The notes under the pieces: model-generated
What the model was told of the DNA's origin: nothing
The model's database searches: none
The model's input: the letters and a program-made list of their open reading frames with translations, nothing else
Position numbers and translations under genes: made by a program
In this document: positions 47,550 to 58,556 of the stretch, in pieces
How positions within the stretch are numbered: position 1 is the stretch's first letter
Layout of the letters: each line of letters opens with the position of its first letter
Source: Serratia liquefaciens
Lineage (GTDB): Bacteria; Pseudomonadota; Gammaproteobacteria; Enterobacterales; Enterobacteriaceae
Assembly (NCBI GenBank): GCA_012719855.1
Contig: JAAXZN010000028.1
Location: 1 to 64,000 of the forward strand
DNA: 64,000 nt
Direction: 5' to 3'

Positions 47550-49298
47550 ATGCGCCTGACCCATCGTCTCAGCCAGTATCAACGCCTGTATCAACAGCTC
47601 GGCGCTGCACCGGTGGCCATCACCATCGGCGAACTGGCAGCCCTGTTCTATTGCAGCGAACGCCATGCCCGCACGCTGGTACAACAGTTGCAGGATCAGG
47701 GCTGGCTAAGCTGGCAGTCACAGCCCGGTCGCGGCAAGCGGGCTCGCCTGCAGTGCTTGAAAACCCCGGACGAGCTGCGCGCCGCCCACTTGCAGCGCTT
47801 GCTGCATGACGGCGACCACCAGGGCGCGTTGGAAATGGCGCAGCTGGCGCCGCAGCATTTGCAGGAGTTGCTCAGCCCGCATCTCGGCGGCCAGTGGCAG
47901 GCAGGCAGCCCGACGCTGCGCATCCCCTATTACCGCACGCTGGAATCTCTGGATCCACTGACCCTGACCGGCCGCGCCGAACAGCATTTGGTTGCCACCC
48001 TGCATGCCGGCCTGACGCGCTTCATTACCGGTAATCCCGAACCGCAATCCGATCTGGCCCATCACTGGCAAATCAGCCATGACGGCCTGCGCTGGCAGTT
48101 CTTCCTGCGTAGCCAATTGCGCTGGCATAACGGTGAAATACTGACCGGCCAGCAGCTGTTGCAAACGCTGGAAAAACTGCAACGACACCCTCGCAGCCGC
48201 CCCAGCCTGGCCAACGTTACGGCCATCAGCCTGCCGCATGCGCTGTGCCTGCAGTTTGATTTACAGCATCCCGACTACTGGTTGGCGCATCGACTGGCGG
48301 AGTTACCCTGCCTGCTGACCCACCCGGAAGCCGCAGGCATTGGCGCAGGCCCTTTCAAACTGACGCTGAACGAGGCGCATTTGGTACGGCTGGAGCAGCA
48401 TCCGTTTTACCATTTGCAGCATCCCTATCTTGAAAGTATCGAGTATTGGATCACCCCGGAGCTGCAGGTCGACACGGCTTACACCAGCTGCCAGCACCCG
48501 GTGCGCATAACCATCGGTCGGCAGGAAGAGATGGCGCTGGCACGGCCGGTGCAACGCAGCATGAGCCTGGGCTGGTGCTATCTGGCGGTGAATTTGAAAC
48601 ACGGCGTGCTCAACGAAGCCCAGGGGCAAAAACTGTTGATGTTGATCCAGCAATCTGGCCTGTTGGCCAATCTGCCGGTACCGAACAGCGTCATCACCCC
48701 CAGCCACGAAATGCTGCCTGGCTGGGCCATCCCTCGGCATCAGGTCGATGATGAGATAGCCCTTCCCGCCAAATTGACGCTGCTGTATCGGCCACCGGTA
48801 GAACTGGAAACGGTCACTGTGGCTCTGCAACAGCTGCTGGCGCGCCACGGCTGCGAGCTGGAACTGCGTTATTACGCGGGGAAACGCTGGCAAAGCGCCG
48901 AACAAATCGAGCAGGCCGACCTGCTGCTGGCGGATAACCTGATCGGAGAGTCACCGGAAGCGACGCTGGAAAGCTGGCTGCGGCAAGATACGCTGTGGCG
49001 CGGTATTCTGCCCGACGATCGCTGGCGACATCAGCAGCAGACGCTGCAGCAGATCCAACAGTTGCCTGCGCAGCAACCGCGTTATGAGCAGTTGAAAGAG
49101 TATTATCAGCAGTTGATGAGGGCGGCGATCATCACTCCACTGTTTCACTATCAGTATCAAATCAGCGCACCGCCGCGCATTCATGGGGTTACCCTGACCG
49201 CCCACGGCTGGTTCGATTTCTGCCAGGCCTGGCTGCCGCCGCCGCTGGACTCGACCGAGCCGCTTTCCCCAGACTTAATGGGCCCGGCCCAGCGGTAA
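47550..49298 (+). CDS. ybaE: YbaE, SgrR-like regulator with solute-binding domain
   Basis: A 582-residue protein (E. coli YbaE about 566). An N-terminal winged helix-turn-helix of the SgrR type (about residues 1-110, [19 protein letters not shown]) is fused to an SBP_bac_5-like oligopeptide/solute-binding domain. It probably senses a small molecule directly and regulates transcription. The target is unknown. The start is at 47550 ([18 protein letters not shown]), with only a weak Shine-Dalgarno. Confidence 0.9.
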   Translation: MRLTHRLSQYQRLYQQLGAAPVAITIGELAALFYCSERHARTLVQQLQDQGWLSWQSQPGRGKRARLQCLKTPDELRAAHLQRLLHDGDHQGALEMAQLAPQHLQELLSPHLGGQWQAGSPTLRIPYYRTLESLDPLTLTGRAEQHLVATLHAGLTRFITGNPEPQSDLAHHWQISHDGLRWQFFLRSQLRWHNGEILTGQQLLQTLEKLQRHPRSRPSLANVTAISLPHALCLQFDLQHPDYWLAHRLAELPCLLTHPEAAGIGAGPFKLTLNEAHLVRLEQHPFYHLQHPYLESIEYWITPELQVDTAYTSCQHPVRITIGRQEEMALARPVQRSMSLGWCYLAVNLKHGVLNEAQGQKLLMLIQQSGLLANLPVPNSVITPSHEMLPGWAIPRHQVDDEIALPAKLTLLYRPPVELETVTVALQQLLARHGCELELRYYAGKRWQSAEQIEQADLLLADNLIGESPEATLESWLRQDTLWRGILPDDRWRHQQQTLQQIQQLPAQQPRYEQLKEYYQQLMRAAIITPLFHYQYQISAPPRIHGVTLTAHGWFDFCQAWLPPPLDSTEPLSPDLMGPAQR

Positions 49299-49340
49299 CC
49301 CGCTATTTCTGCTACCATTGCTGCCGCAACGCATTTTTAT

Positions 49341-49388
49341 CCTACCGCCCGAGTGTTCATCGGGTAGGGTCTCAGCAATAAATTGAGG
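49341..49388 (+). promoter_or_regulatory. Structured queC 5' leader
   Basis: Two possible RNA hairpins precede queC. The first is CCTA/TAGG plus CCCGA/TCGGG (49341-49368) with a CCG bulge. The second is CTCA (49371-49374) with TGAG (49384-49387), which would hide the GAGG ribosome-binding site at 49385-49388. It does not match the preQ1-I consensus that I can recall. Confidence 0.4.
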
Positions 49389-49395
49389 TAATTTT

Positions 49396-50094
49396 ATGAA
49401 ACGCGCGGTTGTCGTTTTCAGCGGTGGACAAGATTCCACGACCTGCTTGATTCAGGCATTGCAACAGTACGACGAAGTTCACTGCGTCACCTTCGATTAC
49501 GGTCAGCGCCATCGCGCCGAGATTGAGGTGGCTCAAGCGCTGTCGATAGCCCTCGGGGCCAAGGCGCATAAGCTGCTGGACGTTGGCCTGCTCAATGAAC
49601 TGGCGATCAGCAGCCTGACCCGTGACAATATCCCGGTTCCGGCTTACGGCAGCACCGAGGCCAATGGGTTGCCGAGTACCTTTGTGCCGGGCCGTAATAT
49701 TCTGTTCCTGACGCTGGCGGCGATTTATGCCTACCAGGTCGAAGCAGAGGCGGTGATCACCGGCGTTTGCGAAACCGATTTTTCCGGTTATCCCGACTGC
49801 CGCGACGAATTTGTCAAAGCGCTGAACCAGGCAATAGTGCTGGGCATCGCCCGCGATATCCGTTTTGAAACGCCACTGATGTGGCTGAACAAGGCTGAGA
49901 CCTGGGCACTGGCGGATTACTACCATCAGCTGGACCTGATTCGGCAGGAAACCCTGACCTGCTACAGCGGCATTAAAGGCGATGGCTGCGGTGAATGTGC
50001 CGCCTGTCACCTGCGCGCCAACGGCCTGACGCAGTACCAAATCAACAAAGCGGAAGTGATGGCGAGCCTGAAACAGAAGACCGGCCTGGTCTGA
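49396..50094 (+). CDS. queC: QueC, 7-cyano-7-deazaguanine synthase
   Basis: Converts 7-carboxy-7-deazaguanine to preQ0 with ATP and ammonia in queuosine synthesis. It is 232 residues (E. coli 231). The PP-loop [17 protein letters not shown] is at about residues 6-22. The C-terminal four-cysteine zinc site is [19 protein letters not shown] (about residue 188). GAGG lies 8 nt before the ATG in a leader that can fold. Confidence 0.97.
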   Translation: MKRAVVVFSGGQDSTTCLIQALQQYDEVHCVTFDYGQRHRAEIEVAQALSIALGAKAHKLLDVGLLNELAISSLTRDNIPVPAYGSTEANGLPSTFVPGRNILFLTLAAIYAYQVEAEAVITGVCETDFSGYPDCRDEFVKALNQAIVLGIARDIRFETPLMWLNKAETWALADYYHQLDLIRQETLTCYSGIKGDGCGECAACHLRANGLTQYQINKAEVMASLKQKTGLV

Positions 50095-50128
50095 GTGAAT
50101 AACGGCGGCAAAATTGCCGCTCGTTGCG

Positions 50129-50542
50129 TTACCCTTCTTCCGACAGCGTGAGCACCTGAAGGTGTTCGCGCAGTTGCCCTTCAATCGGCAACGCCCGCTG
50201 AGTTTTCAAATCGACGCAGACAAAGGTCAGCATCGCATCCGCTACCGGCGCCCCCGTGGTATCCTGCGTCACCTTTTGGCTCAGCACGCCGCTTTTGCCG
50301 TTAAGCTGTACCATTTGGCTGTCGATGCGCAGCTTGTCCCCCAGCACCGCTGGCGTGCGGTAATTGATATTGATGTTGACCACGATAAAGGCAATGTTGT
50401 TTTCCGTCATCCAACGGAATCCTTCCTGGTTCTCCAGCCAATCCCAGCGCGCCTCCTCCAGAAACTCCAGATAGCGTGCATTATTAACGTGTTGGTAAAC
50501 ATCGAGATGATAACCACGAACTTTGATAAAGGTCTGATGCAT
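50129..50542 (-). CDS. fadM: FadM (YbaW), long-chain acyl-CoA thioesterase III
   Basis: A 137-residue single-hotdog thioesterase of the 4HBT type (E. coli 132). The signature is YHLDVYQHVNNARYLEFLEE with the catalytic aspartate. It acts on long-chain acyl-CoA, including oleate-degradation by-products, in the cytosol. It converges on queC and lies downstream of ybaV. Confidence 0.95.
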   Translation of the reverse strand: MHQTFIKVRGYHLDVYQHVNNARYLEFLEEARWDWLENQEGFRWMTENNIAFIVVNININYRTPAVLGDKLRIDSQMVQLNGKSGVLSQKVTQDTTGAPVADAMLTFVCVDLKTQRALPIEGQLREHLQVLTLSEEG

Positions 50543-50578
50543 AGGGAACGGCCGCTCCTGCCTGGTGATTACAGAAAT

Positions 50579-50600
50579 AAGGAGCCGCTGGCGGCTCCTT
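50579..50600 (-). terminator. ybaV/fadM intergenic terminator
   Basis: AAGGAGCCGC and GCGGCTCCTT make a 10-bp perfect inverted repeat, with a four-base loop once the inner pair opens. The - strand continues TTATTTCTG. It lies about 100 nt downstream of ybaV. Confidence 0.6.
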
Positions 50601-50697
50601 CACTCGTTTGGTCAAATCGCCAAACTGGTAAGACCTGTAAAATGTAGCAGAGGAAAAAGGGCTGCATGGGCACTTTGCCACGCAGCCGTGACCGATA

Positions 50698-51081
50698 TCA
50701 CATTTTGAGCCGAGCACGGTTCCTTTCAAACAGTGCCGGCCCAATGCCTGGCACCTCCTGTAGCTGCTCAATCTGTGTAAAGGGACCATTTTGCTCACGG
50801 TAGCGCACGATGCTCTCCGCCTTCTTCAGCCCTACGCCCTTCAACACGCTGGCCAACTGCTCGGCATCAGCCTGATTGATGCTGACCGATGCCTCATCAT
50901 GGGCGGCAGCTTCAGCGCCTTGTTCGGTATTCACCGCCGGCGCTGATAACACCGTCTGTGCGGCAGGCCTCTTTTCCTCAGCGGCAGCCGATGGCCCGGC
51001 CAAACAGATCAGAGCCGCTGTCAGCAGGACCTTGAGGCTGAACCCATACCCGTTAACCGCTTTTATTTCTGTTAGTTGCAT
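50698..51081 (-). CDS. ybaV: YbaV, ComEA-like helix-hairpin-helix protein
   Basis: A 127-residue exported protein. A signal peptide occupies about residues 1-34 (LLTAALICLAGPSAAA). A low-complexity linker follows, then a ComEA-type double helix-hairpin-helix (LKGVGLKKAESIVRYREQN and EVPGIGPALFERN). ComEA homologues bind DNA in the periplasm during uptake; YbaV's own role is not settled. It sits between ppiD and fadM as in E. coli. Confidence 0.92.
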   Translation of the reverse strand: MQLTEIKAVNGYGFSLKVLLTAALICLAGPSAAAEEKRPAAQTVLSAPAVNTEQGAEAAAHDEASVSINQADAEQLASVLKGVGLKKAESIVRYREQNGPFTQIEQLQEVPGIGPALFERNRARLKM

Positions 51082-51162
51082 GCTGTATCCTCCTTGTGTT
51101 TAACAGCAAGCTCACCTTGCCGTAGCCAGGGAACTTCAGCAATTGGCGGATAGCAGATATGG

Positions 51163-51186
51163 AAAAGGCCGCGAAAGCGGCCTTTT
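51163..51186 (-). terminator. ppiD: ppiD terminator
   Basis: AAAAGGCCGC (51163-51172) and GCGGCCTTTT (51177-51186) enclose GAAA. It is symmetrical, so active in both directions, and lies 35 nt after the ppiD stop. Confidence 0.85.
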
Positions 51187-51220
51187 AGCATTACATTGCG
51201 TTGCAGAAAACTGCGGTGCG

Positions 51221-53104
51221 TTACTGAGGCTGTTGCTGCTCAGCGGCACCCATGGTGATTTTGGCTTCTTTGCGCAGGCTGGCCAGCAAAGAGTCAAAGG
51301 AGACGCCCGTCGCGCCTTCTTCCATTTTGCTGACGAAGGTTTTCATTTCTTCCGCCGACAGGCTGCCTGGCGTCACCGCATCAAGTGCAATCAGCACCAC
51401 GTTGTCCTGACGGTCTTGCGACATGCCGTAAACCGGTTTGCCTTCCTGCGGGTGCGGCAGCGCGAACACGCTCTGCACCAGCTGGCTGTCTTCCGGCGCA
51501 CGCGCCATCTTCTGTACGCTGCCAAAGCTCAGGCCGGCCGCTTTCATCGCTTCGTCGCCCTTGCCCTGCTTCAGCTCAACCAGCAGCTTCTCGCCCTGCA
51601 GTTTCGCTTCCTGTTCGGCTTTGTTGCGCTTGACCAATTCCGCCACGCGATCTTTTACCTGATCGAACGGCTCAATGCCTTCCGGCTTGTGGCCTGAAAC
51701 GCGGATCACGAAAGCACGGTCGCCATCAACGGTGATCACATCGGAGTTGCTGCCCGGAGAGCCGCCTTCGCCAATCAGTGAACCGTCGAAAATCGACTGG
51801 ACGACAGGTTTGAAGTTCAGCGCAGCCGGAATGTTGTCGCGGGTGAACCAATCGGTCTGAGTCGCTTTCACACCGGCGGCTTCTTCGGCTGACGCCAGAG
51901 ATTCGTTATCGCTGGTTGCCGCTTCACTCACCTTTTGCTGCAGCGCGTAATACGCGTCTACCGCCTTCTCCTGCTTAACCTGCTTGGCGATGGCATCACG
52001 CACTTCGCTAAGCGGCTTCACTTTTTCCGGCTCGATGTCGTTCAGACGTACGACCAGATAGCCCACAGAGGACTTCACTGCACCGGAAAGCTGGCCTTTT
52101 TCGGTCAGGTTAGCCTGTTTCAGCTCGTCTGCCGTGGTGTCCGGCTCCAGCCAGCCCAGCTCACCGCCGGTACGGCGTGAGATGATGTCGGTGGATTTTT
52201 CTTTCGCCAGGGTGGCGAAATCGCCGCCTTTTTTCAGTTCGTCCAGCACCGCATTGGCTTCCGCCTCGGTTTTCAGCTGGATCACGCTGTAATTCTTGCG
52301 CTCAGGCTGGCCGTAGCTGCTTTTGTGCTGGTCGTAATAGGCGCTGATATCCGCATCGGCTACCGTCACCTTGTCTTGCATAGAGGCGGCGTCCATCGGG
52401 ATGTAGCTTACCTTGACCTGCTCTGGCGCAATAAAGCTGTTCTTGTTCTGGCTGTAGTAGTCTTTCAGCTCGTCGTCAGTCACGGTTTGCTTGGCCTGCA
52501 ACGCTTTCAGATCCAGCGTAGCCAGTCGCACATCGCGCTGCTGCAGCACCAGTGACGTCATCCCTTGCGCTTCGGTTGGCAGGATGAAACCTGACTCGCC
52601 GAAGGCCTGGATCACCTGCTGGTTAACCAACTGCTGACGCATTGACTGCGCAAAGTTATCGGCGGTGTAACCCATGCGGCTAATCAGATCGAGATATTTG
52701 GCGTTATCGAAGTGGCCGTTTGTCTGGAAGTAAGGCGCTTTACGGATGGCTTCTTTCACCTGATCGTCACTGACGCTCAGGCCTAATTTCTTGGCATATT
52801 GGTCCAGCAGCATGTTGTCGATCAGCTGTGACAGTGCCTGATGGCGCATCTGCTGCATATAGCCTTCGTTGCCCGCCAGTACGGAGAACTGGTCACCCAA
52901 CTGTTGCTGCATGCGGCTGCGTTCGCTTTGGAAAGCCTGTTCCAGCTGAGCACGCTCGATCACCTGGCCATTGACCTTCGCTGCATAATCACCGGCACTC
53001 CCCTGATAGCTGACCACCCCTGTCAAAAGAAATGACAAAATGATCAAGCCCAGGATGATTTTGAGCACGACGTGATTAGCTGCCGCGCGTAAATTGTCCA
53101 TCAT
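51221..53104 (-). CDS. ppiD: PpiD, periplasmic chaperone tethered to the inner membrane
   Basis: A 627-residue (E. coli 623) SecYEG-associated folding factor. A single N-terminal membrane anchor covers about residues 15-35 (ILGLIILSFLLTGVVSY). A SurA-like chaperone domain, a parvulin-type PPIC domain in the middle (about 265-355) and a C-terminal chaperone region follow. The start is at 53104 (MMDNLRAAANHV); the extra 28 codons upstream are not conserved. It ends in a glutamine-rich tail. Confidence 0.96.
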   Translation of the reverse strand: MMDNLRAAANHVVLKIILGLIILSFLLTGVVSYQGSAGDYAAKVNGQVIERAQLEQAFQSERSRMQQQLGDQFSVLAGNEGYMQQMRHQALSQLIDNMLLDQYAKKLGLSVSDDQVKEAIRKAPYFQTNGHFDNAKYLDLISRMGYTADNFAQSMRQQLVNQQVIQAFGESGFILPTEAQGMTSLVLQQRDVRLATLDLKALQAKQTVTDDELKDYYSQNKNSFIAPEQVKVSYIPMDAASMQDKVTVADADISAYYDQHKSSYGQPERKNYSVIQLKTEAEANAVLDELKKGGDFATLAKEKSTDIISRRTGGELGWLEPDTTADELKQANLTEKGQLSGAVKSSVGYLVVRLNDIEPEKVKPLSEVRDAIAKQVKQEKAVDAYYALQQKVSEAATSDNESLASAEEAAGVKATQTDWFTRDNIPAALNFKPVVQSIFDGSLIGEGGSPGSNSDVITVDGDRAFVIRVSGHKPEGIEPFDQVKDRVAELVKRNKAEQEAKLQGEKLLVELKQGKGDEAMKAAGLSFGSVQKMARAPEDSQLVQSVFALPHPQEGKPVYGMSQDRQDNVVLIALDAVTPGSLSAEEMKTFVSKMEEGATGVSFDSLLASLRKEAKITMGAAEQQQPQ

Positions 53105-53169
53105 AGTGTGACAACACTCCGCTGTGATGTGGATTAAAAACACCCTTGTGCAGGCGCGTTCCCTGCGAC

Positions 53170-53201
53170 AAAAATAAAAAAAGCGCATCAGTCTGATGCG
53201 C
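53170..53201 (-). terminator. hupB: hupB terminator
   Basis: The GCGCATCAG/CTGATGCGC inverted repeat (53183-53201) is followed on the - strand by TTTTTTATTTTT. It lies about 85 nt downstream of hupB and within the ppiD upstream region. Confidence 0.8.
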
Positions 53202-53286
53202 CTTATATCTTACCTTACCAGCACCGTTGCGTCAGGTGATTGTTTATTGCTAAACCCTGCAACGCTAAACGGTTAGACGCAAACAA

Positions 53287-53559
53287 TCAGTTTACTGCGT
53301 CTTTCAGCGCTTTCCCTGCACGGAAGGCCGGAACTTTGGCTGCCGCGATTTTGATCTCTTTACCGGTTTGTGGGTTACGGCCAGTACGGGCTGAACGCTC
53401 ACGCACGGTGAAAGAACCGAAACCAACCAGAGCCACGTCATCCCCTTCCTTCAAGGATTCGGTAACAGATGCAATCACTGCATCTAAAGCACGCCCAGCT
53501 GCCGCTTTGGAAATATCAGCACCTGCGGCAATTTTGTCGATCAGTTGTGACTTATTCAC
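53287..53559 (-). CDS. hupB: HU-beta nucleoid protein
   Basis: A 90-residue histone-like DNA-bending protein, the same length as E. coli HU-beta. The signature [20 protein letters not shown] covers the DNA-binding arm. The start codon is GTG at 53559, as in E. coli; GGGGATG lies upstream. The 11 extra codons of the longer frame are rejected. It lies between lon and ppiD in the usual order. Confidence 0.97.
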   Translation of the reverse strand: MNKSQLIDKIAAGADISKAAAGRALDAVIASVTESLKEGDDVALVGFGSFTVRERSARTGRNPQTGKEIKIAAAKVPAFRAGKALKDAVN

Positions 53560-53706
53560 TCTATCATCCCCTCTAGAATTCAATCGTCGCACCGAAAAAT
53601 CCCTACGGTTGCGACAGCGCAGCTGTTATATCAATCCCATCGAACCTTGGCAAGCCACCGAAAGCGTGACAAAACGTGGGCCGACAGCTTTCTAACTTAG
53701 CGGTAC

Positions 53707-53741
53707 AAAAAAAGACTGGCAAGTCCGAAATGACTTGCCAG
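53707..53741 (-). terminator. lon: lon terminator
   Basis: CTGGCAAGTC (53716-53725) and GACTTGCCAG (53732-53741) form a 10-bp stem. The - strand continues with seven T. It lies 35 nt after the lon stop. Confidence 0.9.
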
Positions 53742-53775
53742 CATAAGTTTTATCAATGGTTTTTGCGATTCGTCA

Positions 53776-56130
53776 CTATTTTGCCGCTACCGGCAGTGCG
53801 CCGAAGGCCGGATTCTGCAACGCAAGGTTCAAAACCTCATCGATTCGCTGCACCGGATGAATGTCCAGATCGGCGATAACATTGTCCGGAATCTCTTCCA
53901 AATCACGCTTGTTCTCATACGGGATCAGCACGGTTTTGATGCCGCCGCGGTGCGCTGCCAACAGTTTCTCTTTCAAGCCACCAATCGGCAATACCTGACC
54001 ACGCAGCGTGATCTCGCCGGTCATTGCCACGTCGGCACGAACCGGGTTGCCCGTCAGACAGGACACCAGCGCGGTACACATGGCGATACCGGCGCTCGGG
54101 CCGTCTTTCGGCGTAGCACCTTCCGGCACGTGAACGTGAATATCGCGCTTCTCGTAGAAATCGGCGTTGATACCCAGCTTATCCGCACGCGCACGTACCA
54201 CGGTCAGCGCAGCCTGAATCGATTCCTGCATCACTTCACCAAGGGAACCGGTGTAGGTCAGCTTACCTTTGCCTGGGACGCACGCGGTTTCGATGGTCAA
54301 CAGATCGCCGCCCACTTCCGTCCACGCCAGGCCGGTCACCTGACCCACGCGGTTTTCGGTATCGGCACGACCATAGTCAACACGCTGGACACCCAGGTAA
54401 TCTTTCAGGTTGTCGCCGTTGATCTCGATATGCTTGATCTTCTTGTCCATCAGCAGCGTTTTCACCGCTTTACGGCACAGTTTGGAGATTTCACGCTCCA
54501 GACTACGCACCCCGGCTTCGCGGGTGTAATAGCGGATGATGCCGGTGATGGCGCTGTCGTCGACCGTCAGCTCACCTTTTTTCAGGGCGTTACGCTCAAG
54601 CTGCTTTGGCAGCAGGTGCTGCTTGGCGATATTGAGCTTCTCGTCCTCGGTGTAACCGGACAGGCGGATCACTTCCATACGGTCCAGCAACGGCGCAGGA
54701 ATGTTCATCGAGTTCGAGGTAGCAACGAACATCACGTCGGACAGATCGTAATCCACTTCCAGGTAGTGATCGTTAAACGCCACGTTCTGTTCCGGATCCA
54801 GCACCTCAAGCAGGGCAGAGGCCGGATCGCCACGCATGTCGGAAGACATCTTGTCGATTTCGTCCAGCAGGAACAGCGGGTTTTTCACCCCAACCTTGGC
54901 CATTTTCTGGATCAGTTTACCCGGCATCGAACCGATATAGGTACGACGGTGACCGCGAATTTCCGCTTCGTCACGCACGCCGCCCAGCGCCATACGCACG
55001 TACTGGCGACCGGTCGCTTTGGCGATCGACTGTCCCAACGAGGTTTTACCTACGCCAGGAGGCCCCACCAGACACAGGATAGGCCCTTTGATTTTGCTGA
55101 CGCGGCTCTGTACTGCGAGATACTCAAGAATGCGGTCCTTGACTCGCTCCAGGCCATAGTGATCGATATCGAGCACTTCCTGCGCTTTAACCAGGTCTTT
55201 TTTAACCTTGCTGCGCGCATTCCACGGCACCTGCAGCATCCAGTCGATGTAACCACGGACCACGGTCGCTTCCGCAGACATCGGTGACATCATTTTCAGC
55301 TTTTGCAGTTCCGCTTCGGTTTTTTCACGCGCGTCTTTCGGCATTTTCGCCGCTTCAATCTTGCGCTTCAGCGCTTCATGCTCGTCCGGCGCATCGTCCA
55401 TCTCGCCCAGTTCTTTCTGAATCGCCTTCATCTGCTCATTCAGATAGTACTCGCGCTGACTTTTTTCCATCTGCTTTTTGACGCGGTTACGGATACGTTT
55501 TTCAACCTGAAGCAGGTCAATTTCCGATTCCATCATCGCCATCAGGTATTCCAGACGTTCGGTGATATCGAACATCTCCAGTACCGACTGCTTGTCGCTG
55601 AGTTTCAGCGGCATGTGCGCGGCAATGGTATCGGCCAGGCGTGCAGCGTCGTCGATGCTGTTTAATGACGTCAGCACCTCCGGTGGGATTTTCTTGTTCA
55701 GTTTGATGTAGCCTTCAAACTGATTGATTGCGGTGCGCACCAGGACTTCCTGTTCACGCTCGTCAATCGCCGGTGACTCAAGATATTCTGCCTGGGCAGC
55801 AAAGTGCTCGCCGCTGTCGGAAAGCGTAGTAATACGCGCCCGCTGCAGGCCTTCTACCAGCACTTTTACCGTGCCGTCCGGCAGTTTCAGCATCTGCAAA
55901 ATCGACGCTACGGTGCCGACAGAGAACAAGTCATTAATGCCAGGTTCATCCGTTGAGGCCTCTTTCTGTGCCACCAGCATGATCTTTTTATCATGATCCA
56001 TTGCTGCTTCGAGGCACCGAATCGATTTTTCCCGGCCAACAAATAACGGGATCACCATGTGCGGATAAACCACCACGTCGCGCAACGGCAAGACGGGGAT
56101 TTCAATGCGTTCGGAACGCTCAGGGTTCAT
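53776..56130 (-). CDS. lon: Lon ATP-dependent protease
   Basis: A 784-residue (same as E. coli) cytosolic hexameric AAA+ serine protease. It degrades misfolded proteins and regulators such as SulA and RcsA. Substrate-binding N-domain to about residue 310; Walker [17 protein letters not shown] near 356; Walker [11 protein letters not shown]; protease domain with catalytic serine in [11 protein letters not shown] (about 679) and lysine in [12 protein letters not shown] (about 722). The start at 56130 ([12 protein letters not shown]) is conserved; 19 longer-frame codons are excluded. A sigma32-like promoter lies upstream. Confidence 0.98.
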   Translation of the reverse strand: MNPERSERIEIPVLPLRDVVVYPHMVIPLFVGREKSIRCLEAAMDHDKKIMLVAQKEASTDEPGINDLFSVGTVASILQMLKLPDGTVKVLVEGLQRARITTLSDSGEHFAAQAEYLESPAIDEREQEVLVRTAINQFEGYIKLNKKIPPEVLTSLNSIDDAARLADTIAAHMPLKLSDKQSVLEMFDITERLEYLMAMMESEIDLLQVEKRIRNRVKKQMEKSQREYYLNEQMKAIQKELGEMDDAPDEHEALKRKIEAAKMPKDAREKTEAELQKLKMMSPMSAEATVVRGYIDWMLQVPWNARSKVKKDLVKAQEVLDIDHYGLERVKDRILEYLAVQSRVSKIKGPILCLVGPPGVGKTSLGQSIAKATGRQYVRMALGGVRDEAEIRGHRRTYIGSMPGKLIQKMAKVGVKNPLFLLDEIDKMSSDMRGDPASALLEVLDPEQNVAFNDHYLEVDYDLSDVMFVATSNSMNIPAPLLDRMEVIRLSGYTEDEKLNIAKQHLLPKQLERNALKKGELTVDDSAITGIIRYYTREAGVRSLEREISKLCRKAVKTLLMDKKIKHIEINGDNLKDYLGVQRVDYGRADTENRVGQVTGLAWTEVGGDLLTIETACVPGKGKLTYTGSLGEVMQESIQAALTVVRARADKLGINADFYEKRDIHVHVPEGATPKDGPSAGIAMCTALVSCLTGNPVRADVAMTGEITLRGQVLPIGGLKEKLLAAHRGGIKTVLIPYENKRDLEEIPDNVIADLDIHPVQRIDEVLNLALQNPAFGALPVAAK

Positions 56131-56221
56131 AGAGCTCTCTCTTAAGTTTAACTTCCGCCAGGTTGAGGGGAATCTCATGAGACGCAAGCATCAAACGTTT
56201 CATAAAATCTGGTTAATGAGT

Positions 56222-56249
56222 ATATGGGGATGAATCTCTTACATTCAAC
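56222..56249 (-). promoter_or_regulatory. lon: sigma32 heat-shock promoter of lon
   Basis: On the - strand GTTGAAT (-35), a 13-14 nt spacer, then CCCCATAT (-10). It sits about 90 nt upstream of the lon ATG, where the E. coli lon heat-shock promoter has the same CCCCATATAC block. Confidence 0.75.
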
Positions 56250-56264
56250 GGCAAGAATGCAGGA

Positions 56265-56294
56265 AAAAGAAATGGGGGATAAAATCCCCCATTT
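56265..56294 (-). terminator. clpX: clpX terminator
   Basis: AAATGGGGGAT (56270-56280) and ATCCCCCATTT (56284-56294) form an 11-bp stem. The - strand continues TTTCTTTTT. It is about 30 nt after the clpX stop, so lon is transcribed from its own promoter. Confidence 0.88.
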
Positions 56295-56324
56295 TGATAT
56301 TAACTTTCTGGTTTGACTGGCGAA

Positions 56325-57596
56325 TTATTCGCCTGAAGCCTGTGCTTCCGGTTTGCCGTAAATCAGCAAAGGTTTGGACTGGCCGGCGATAACCGATTCA
56401 TCGATCACCACTTTGTCGACGCTGTCCATGGACGGCAGGTCATACATGGTGTCCAGCAACGCGCCTTCTACAATGGAGCGCAGACCACGTGCACCGGTTT
56501 TACGCGTCATGGCCTTCTTGGCGATGGCGTTCAGCGCTTCTTCACGGAACTCCAGTTCCACGCCTTCCAGATTGAACAATGCCTGATACTGTTTGGTTAA
56601 GGCATTTTTCGGCTCTTTCAGGATCTGGATCAGCGCATCTTCGCTCAGCTCGCTCAGGGTTGCCACGACCGGCAGACGACCGATGAACTCAGGGATCAGG
56701 CCAAACTTGATCAGATCTTCCGGCTCAGCCTGCAGCAGCAGTTCGCCTTCGGTCGCCTTCTCGGCTTCCCCTTTCACGGTAGCGCCAAAGCCGATACCGG
56801 AACCGGTATTGACGCGCTGACCGATCACTTTATCCAGGCCGGCAAATGCGCCGCCGCAGATAAACAGGATTTTCGAGGTATCAACCTGCAGGAATTCCTG
56901 CTGAGGATGCTTACGGCCACCCTGCGGTGGAACCGCGGCAATGGTGCCTTCGATCAGCTTCAACAGAGCCTGCTGCACGCCTTCGCCCGACACGTCACGG
57001 GTGATGGACGGATTGTCTGACTTACGGGAAATCTTGTCGATTTCATCGATGTAGACGATGCCGCGCTGCGCTTTCTGCACGTCGTAGTCGCACTTCTGCA
57101 GCAGCTTCTGGATAATGTTCTCCACGTCCTCACCCACATAACCGGCTTCGGTCAGCGTGGTGGCATCGGCCATGGTGAAAGGCACATCCAGGAAGCGCGC
57201 CAGCGTTTCCGCCAGCAGGGTTTTACCGCTACCGGTCGGACCAATCAGCAGAATGTTGCTTTTGCCCAACTCGATACCGTTGCTGGTATCGCCGTTACGC
57301 AGGCGTTTGTAGTGGTTATAGACCGCTACCGCCAGCACTTTTTTCGCCTGCTCCTGGCCAATGACATAGTCATCCAGGTGGTGGCGAATTTCGTGCGGCG
57401 TCGGCAGCGCACTGCGCTCACGATGCGGGGCAACTTCTTTAATCTCTTCGCGAATAATGTCGTTACACAGGTCAACACATTCATCGCAGATATACACTGA
57501 CGGACCGGCAATCAGCTTACGCACTTCATGCTGGCTTTTGCCGCAGAAAGAGCAGTACAGCAGCTTTCCTGAACCGTCTTTGCGCTTATCTGTCAT
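56325..57596 (-). CDS. clpX: ClpX, AAA+ unfoldase of ClpXP
   Basis: 423 residues (E. coli 424). An N-terminal zinc-binding domain has Cys15, Cys18 and two further cysteines in CDECVDLC. Walker [18 protein letters not shown] is near residue 115, Walker [13 protein letters not shown] near 180, and the ClpP-docking IGF loop is visible ([11 protein letters not shown], about residue 265). It unfolds ssrA-tagged and regulatory proteins and feeds them to ClpP, encoded 163 bp upstream. Confidence 0.98.
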   Translation of the reverse strand: MTDKRKDGSGKLLYCSFCGKSQHEVRKLIAGPSVYICDECVDLCNDIIREEIKEVAPHRERSALPTPHEIRHHLDDYVIGQEQAKKVLAVAVYNHYKRLRNGDTSNGIELGKSNILLIGPTGSGKTLLAETLARFLDVPFTMADATTLTEAGYVGEDVENIIQKLLQKCDYDVQKAQRGIVYIDEIDKISRKSDNPSITRDVSGEGVQQALLKLIEGTIAAVPPQGGRKHPQQEFLQVDTSKILFICGGAFAGLDKVIGQRVNTGSGIGFGATVKGEAEKATEGELLLQAEPEDLIKFGLIPEFIGRLPVVATLSELSEDALIQILKEPKNALTKQYQALFNLEGVELEFREEALNAIAKKAMTRKTGARGLRSIVEGALLDTMYDLPSMDSVDKVVIDESVIAGQSKPLLIYGKPEAQASGE

Positions 57597-57759
57597 CAGT
57601 AAACCTCTTCTTTAGTCTTTGTCCCGCAGGAATATCACGGCGGCAGTGCGCCCAAAACGCATACCGGGAACGCCGATTATGCTCACCAGAGCGAGCTGCG
57701 CCCGCTCTGATTACTATAGCCTATCGGCTCGCACATATACCTCGCCAGCCGCGTGGTAC

Positions 57760-58383
57760 TTACTTGCGGTGCGTCAGAATGCCGTCAACCAGACCGTATT
57801 CTACCGCTTCTTCCGCGGTCATAAAGCGATCGCGCTCGGTATCGCGTTCGATCTGCTCCAGTGACTGGCCGGTATGTTCTGCCATCAGCTCGTTCATGCG
57901 CGCCTTCACCTTCAGGATTTCACGCGCGTGGATTTCGATGTCCGTCGCCTGGCCCTGATAACCGCCCAGCGGCTGGTGGATCATCACGCGTGAGTTCGGC
58001 AAGCAGAAGCGTTTGCCCTTGGCACCTGCGGTCAGCAGGAAGGAGCCCATCGAGCACGCCTGGCCCATACAAATGGTGCTGACGTCCGGCTTGATGAACT
58101 TCATGGTGTCATAGATTGACATGCCGGCGGTGATCACGCCACCCGGGGAGTTAATGTACAGGTAAATGTCTTTTTCCGGGCTTTCCGCTTCAAGGAACAG
58201 CATCTGCGCCACAATCAGGTTGGCCATGTGATCTTCGACCTGGCCGGTCAGGAAAATAATGCGCTCTTTCAGCAGGCGGGAATAGATGTCGTAAGAACGC
58301 TCCCCGCGTGAAGTCTGCTCTACCACCATCGGCACCAGGGCCATGTTAGGTGCAAATTGATCTCGTTCGCCACTGTATGACAT
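57760..58383 (-). CDS. clpP: ClpP, proteolytic subunit of ClpXP/ClpAP
   Basis: A 207-residue (E. coli 207) serine protease forming a double heptameric ring. The catalytic triad is visible: Ser111 in GQACSMGS, His136 in MIHQPLGG, and Asp in the [12 protein letters not shown] region. The N-terminal propeptide is about 14 residues. A heat-shock-type promoter lies in the 427-bp gap upstream. Confidence 0.98.
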   Translation of the reverse strand: MSYSGERDQFAPNMALVPMVVEQTSRGERSYDIYSRLLKERIIFLTGQVEDHMANLIVAQMLFLEAESPEKDIYLYINSPGGVITAGMSIYDTMKFIKPDVSTICMGQACSMGSFLLTAGAKGKRFCLPNSRVMIHQPLGGYQGQATDIEIHAREILKVKARMNELMAEHTGQSLEQIERDTERDRFMTAEEAVEYGLVDGILTHRK

Positions 58384-58556
58384 TACCGTCTCCTAATAGA
58401 AATTGCCTTGGCGGCCAGGGTTACACCCTTTTACACCGATTCTACTTGAGAACGGTCATGATGACTATGCTCAAGCATTCGACCCGCGCCACACGTACCC
58501 GACGGTTTTTCTGATCCCGCGCACTCTGGCAAACAGCATAAATAACTACATTTTAC

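Noticed and set aside
49341-49395. A standard preQ1-I riboswitch upstream of queC
   Set aside because: The expected consensus stem-loop with A-rich tail is not present. The leader is kept only as a structured element of unknown type.
53857-55287. A 476-codon open frame antisense to lon
   Set aside because: It lies wholly inside lon in the opposite strand. It has the His/Gln/Arg-rich composition typical of reverse-strand reading of a codon-biased gene, no family similarity and no ribosome-binding site.
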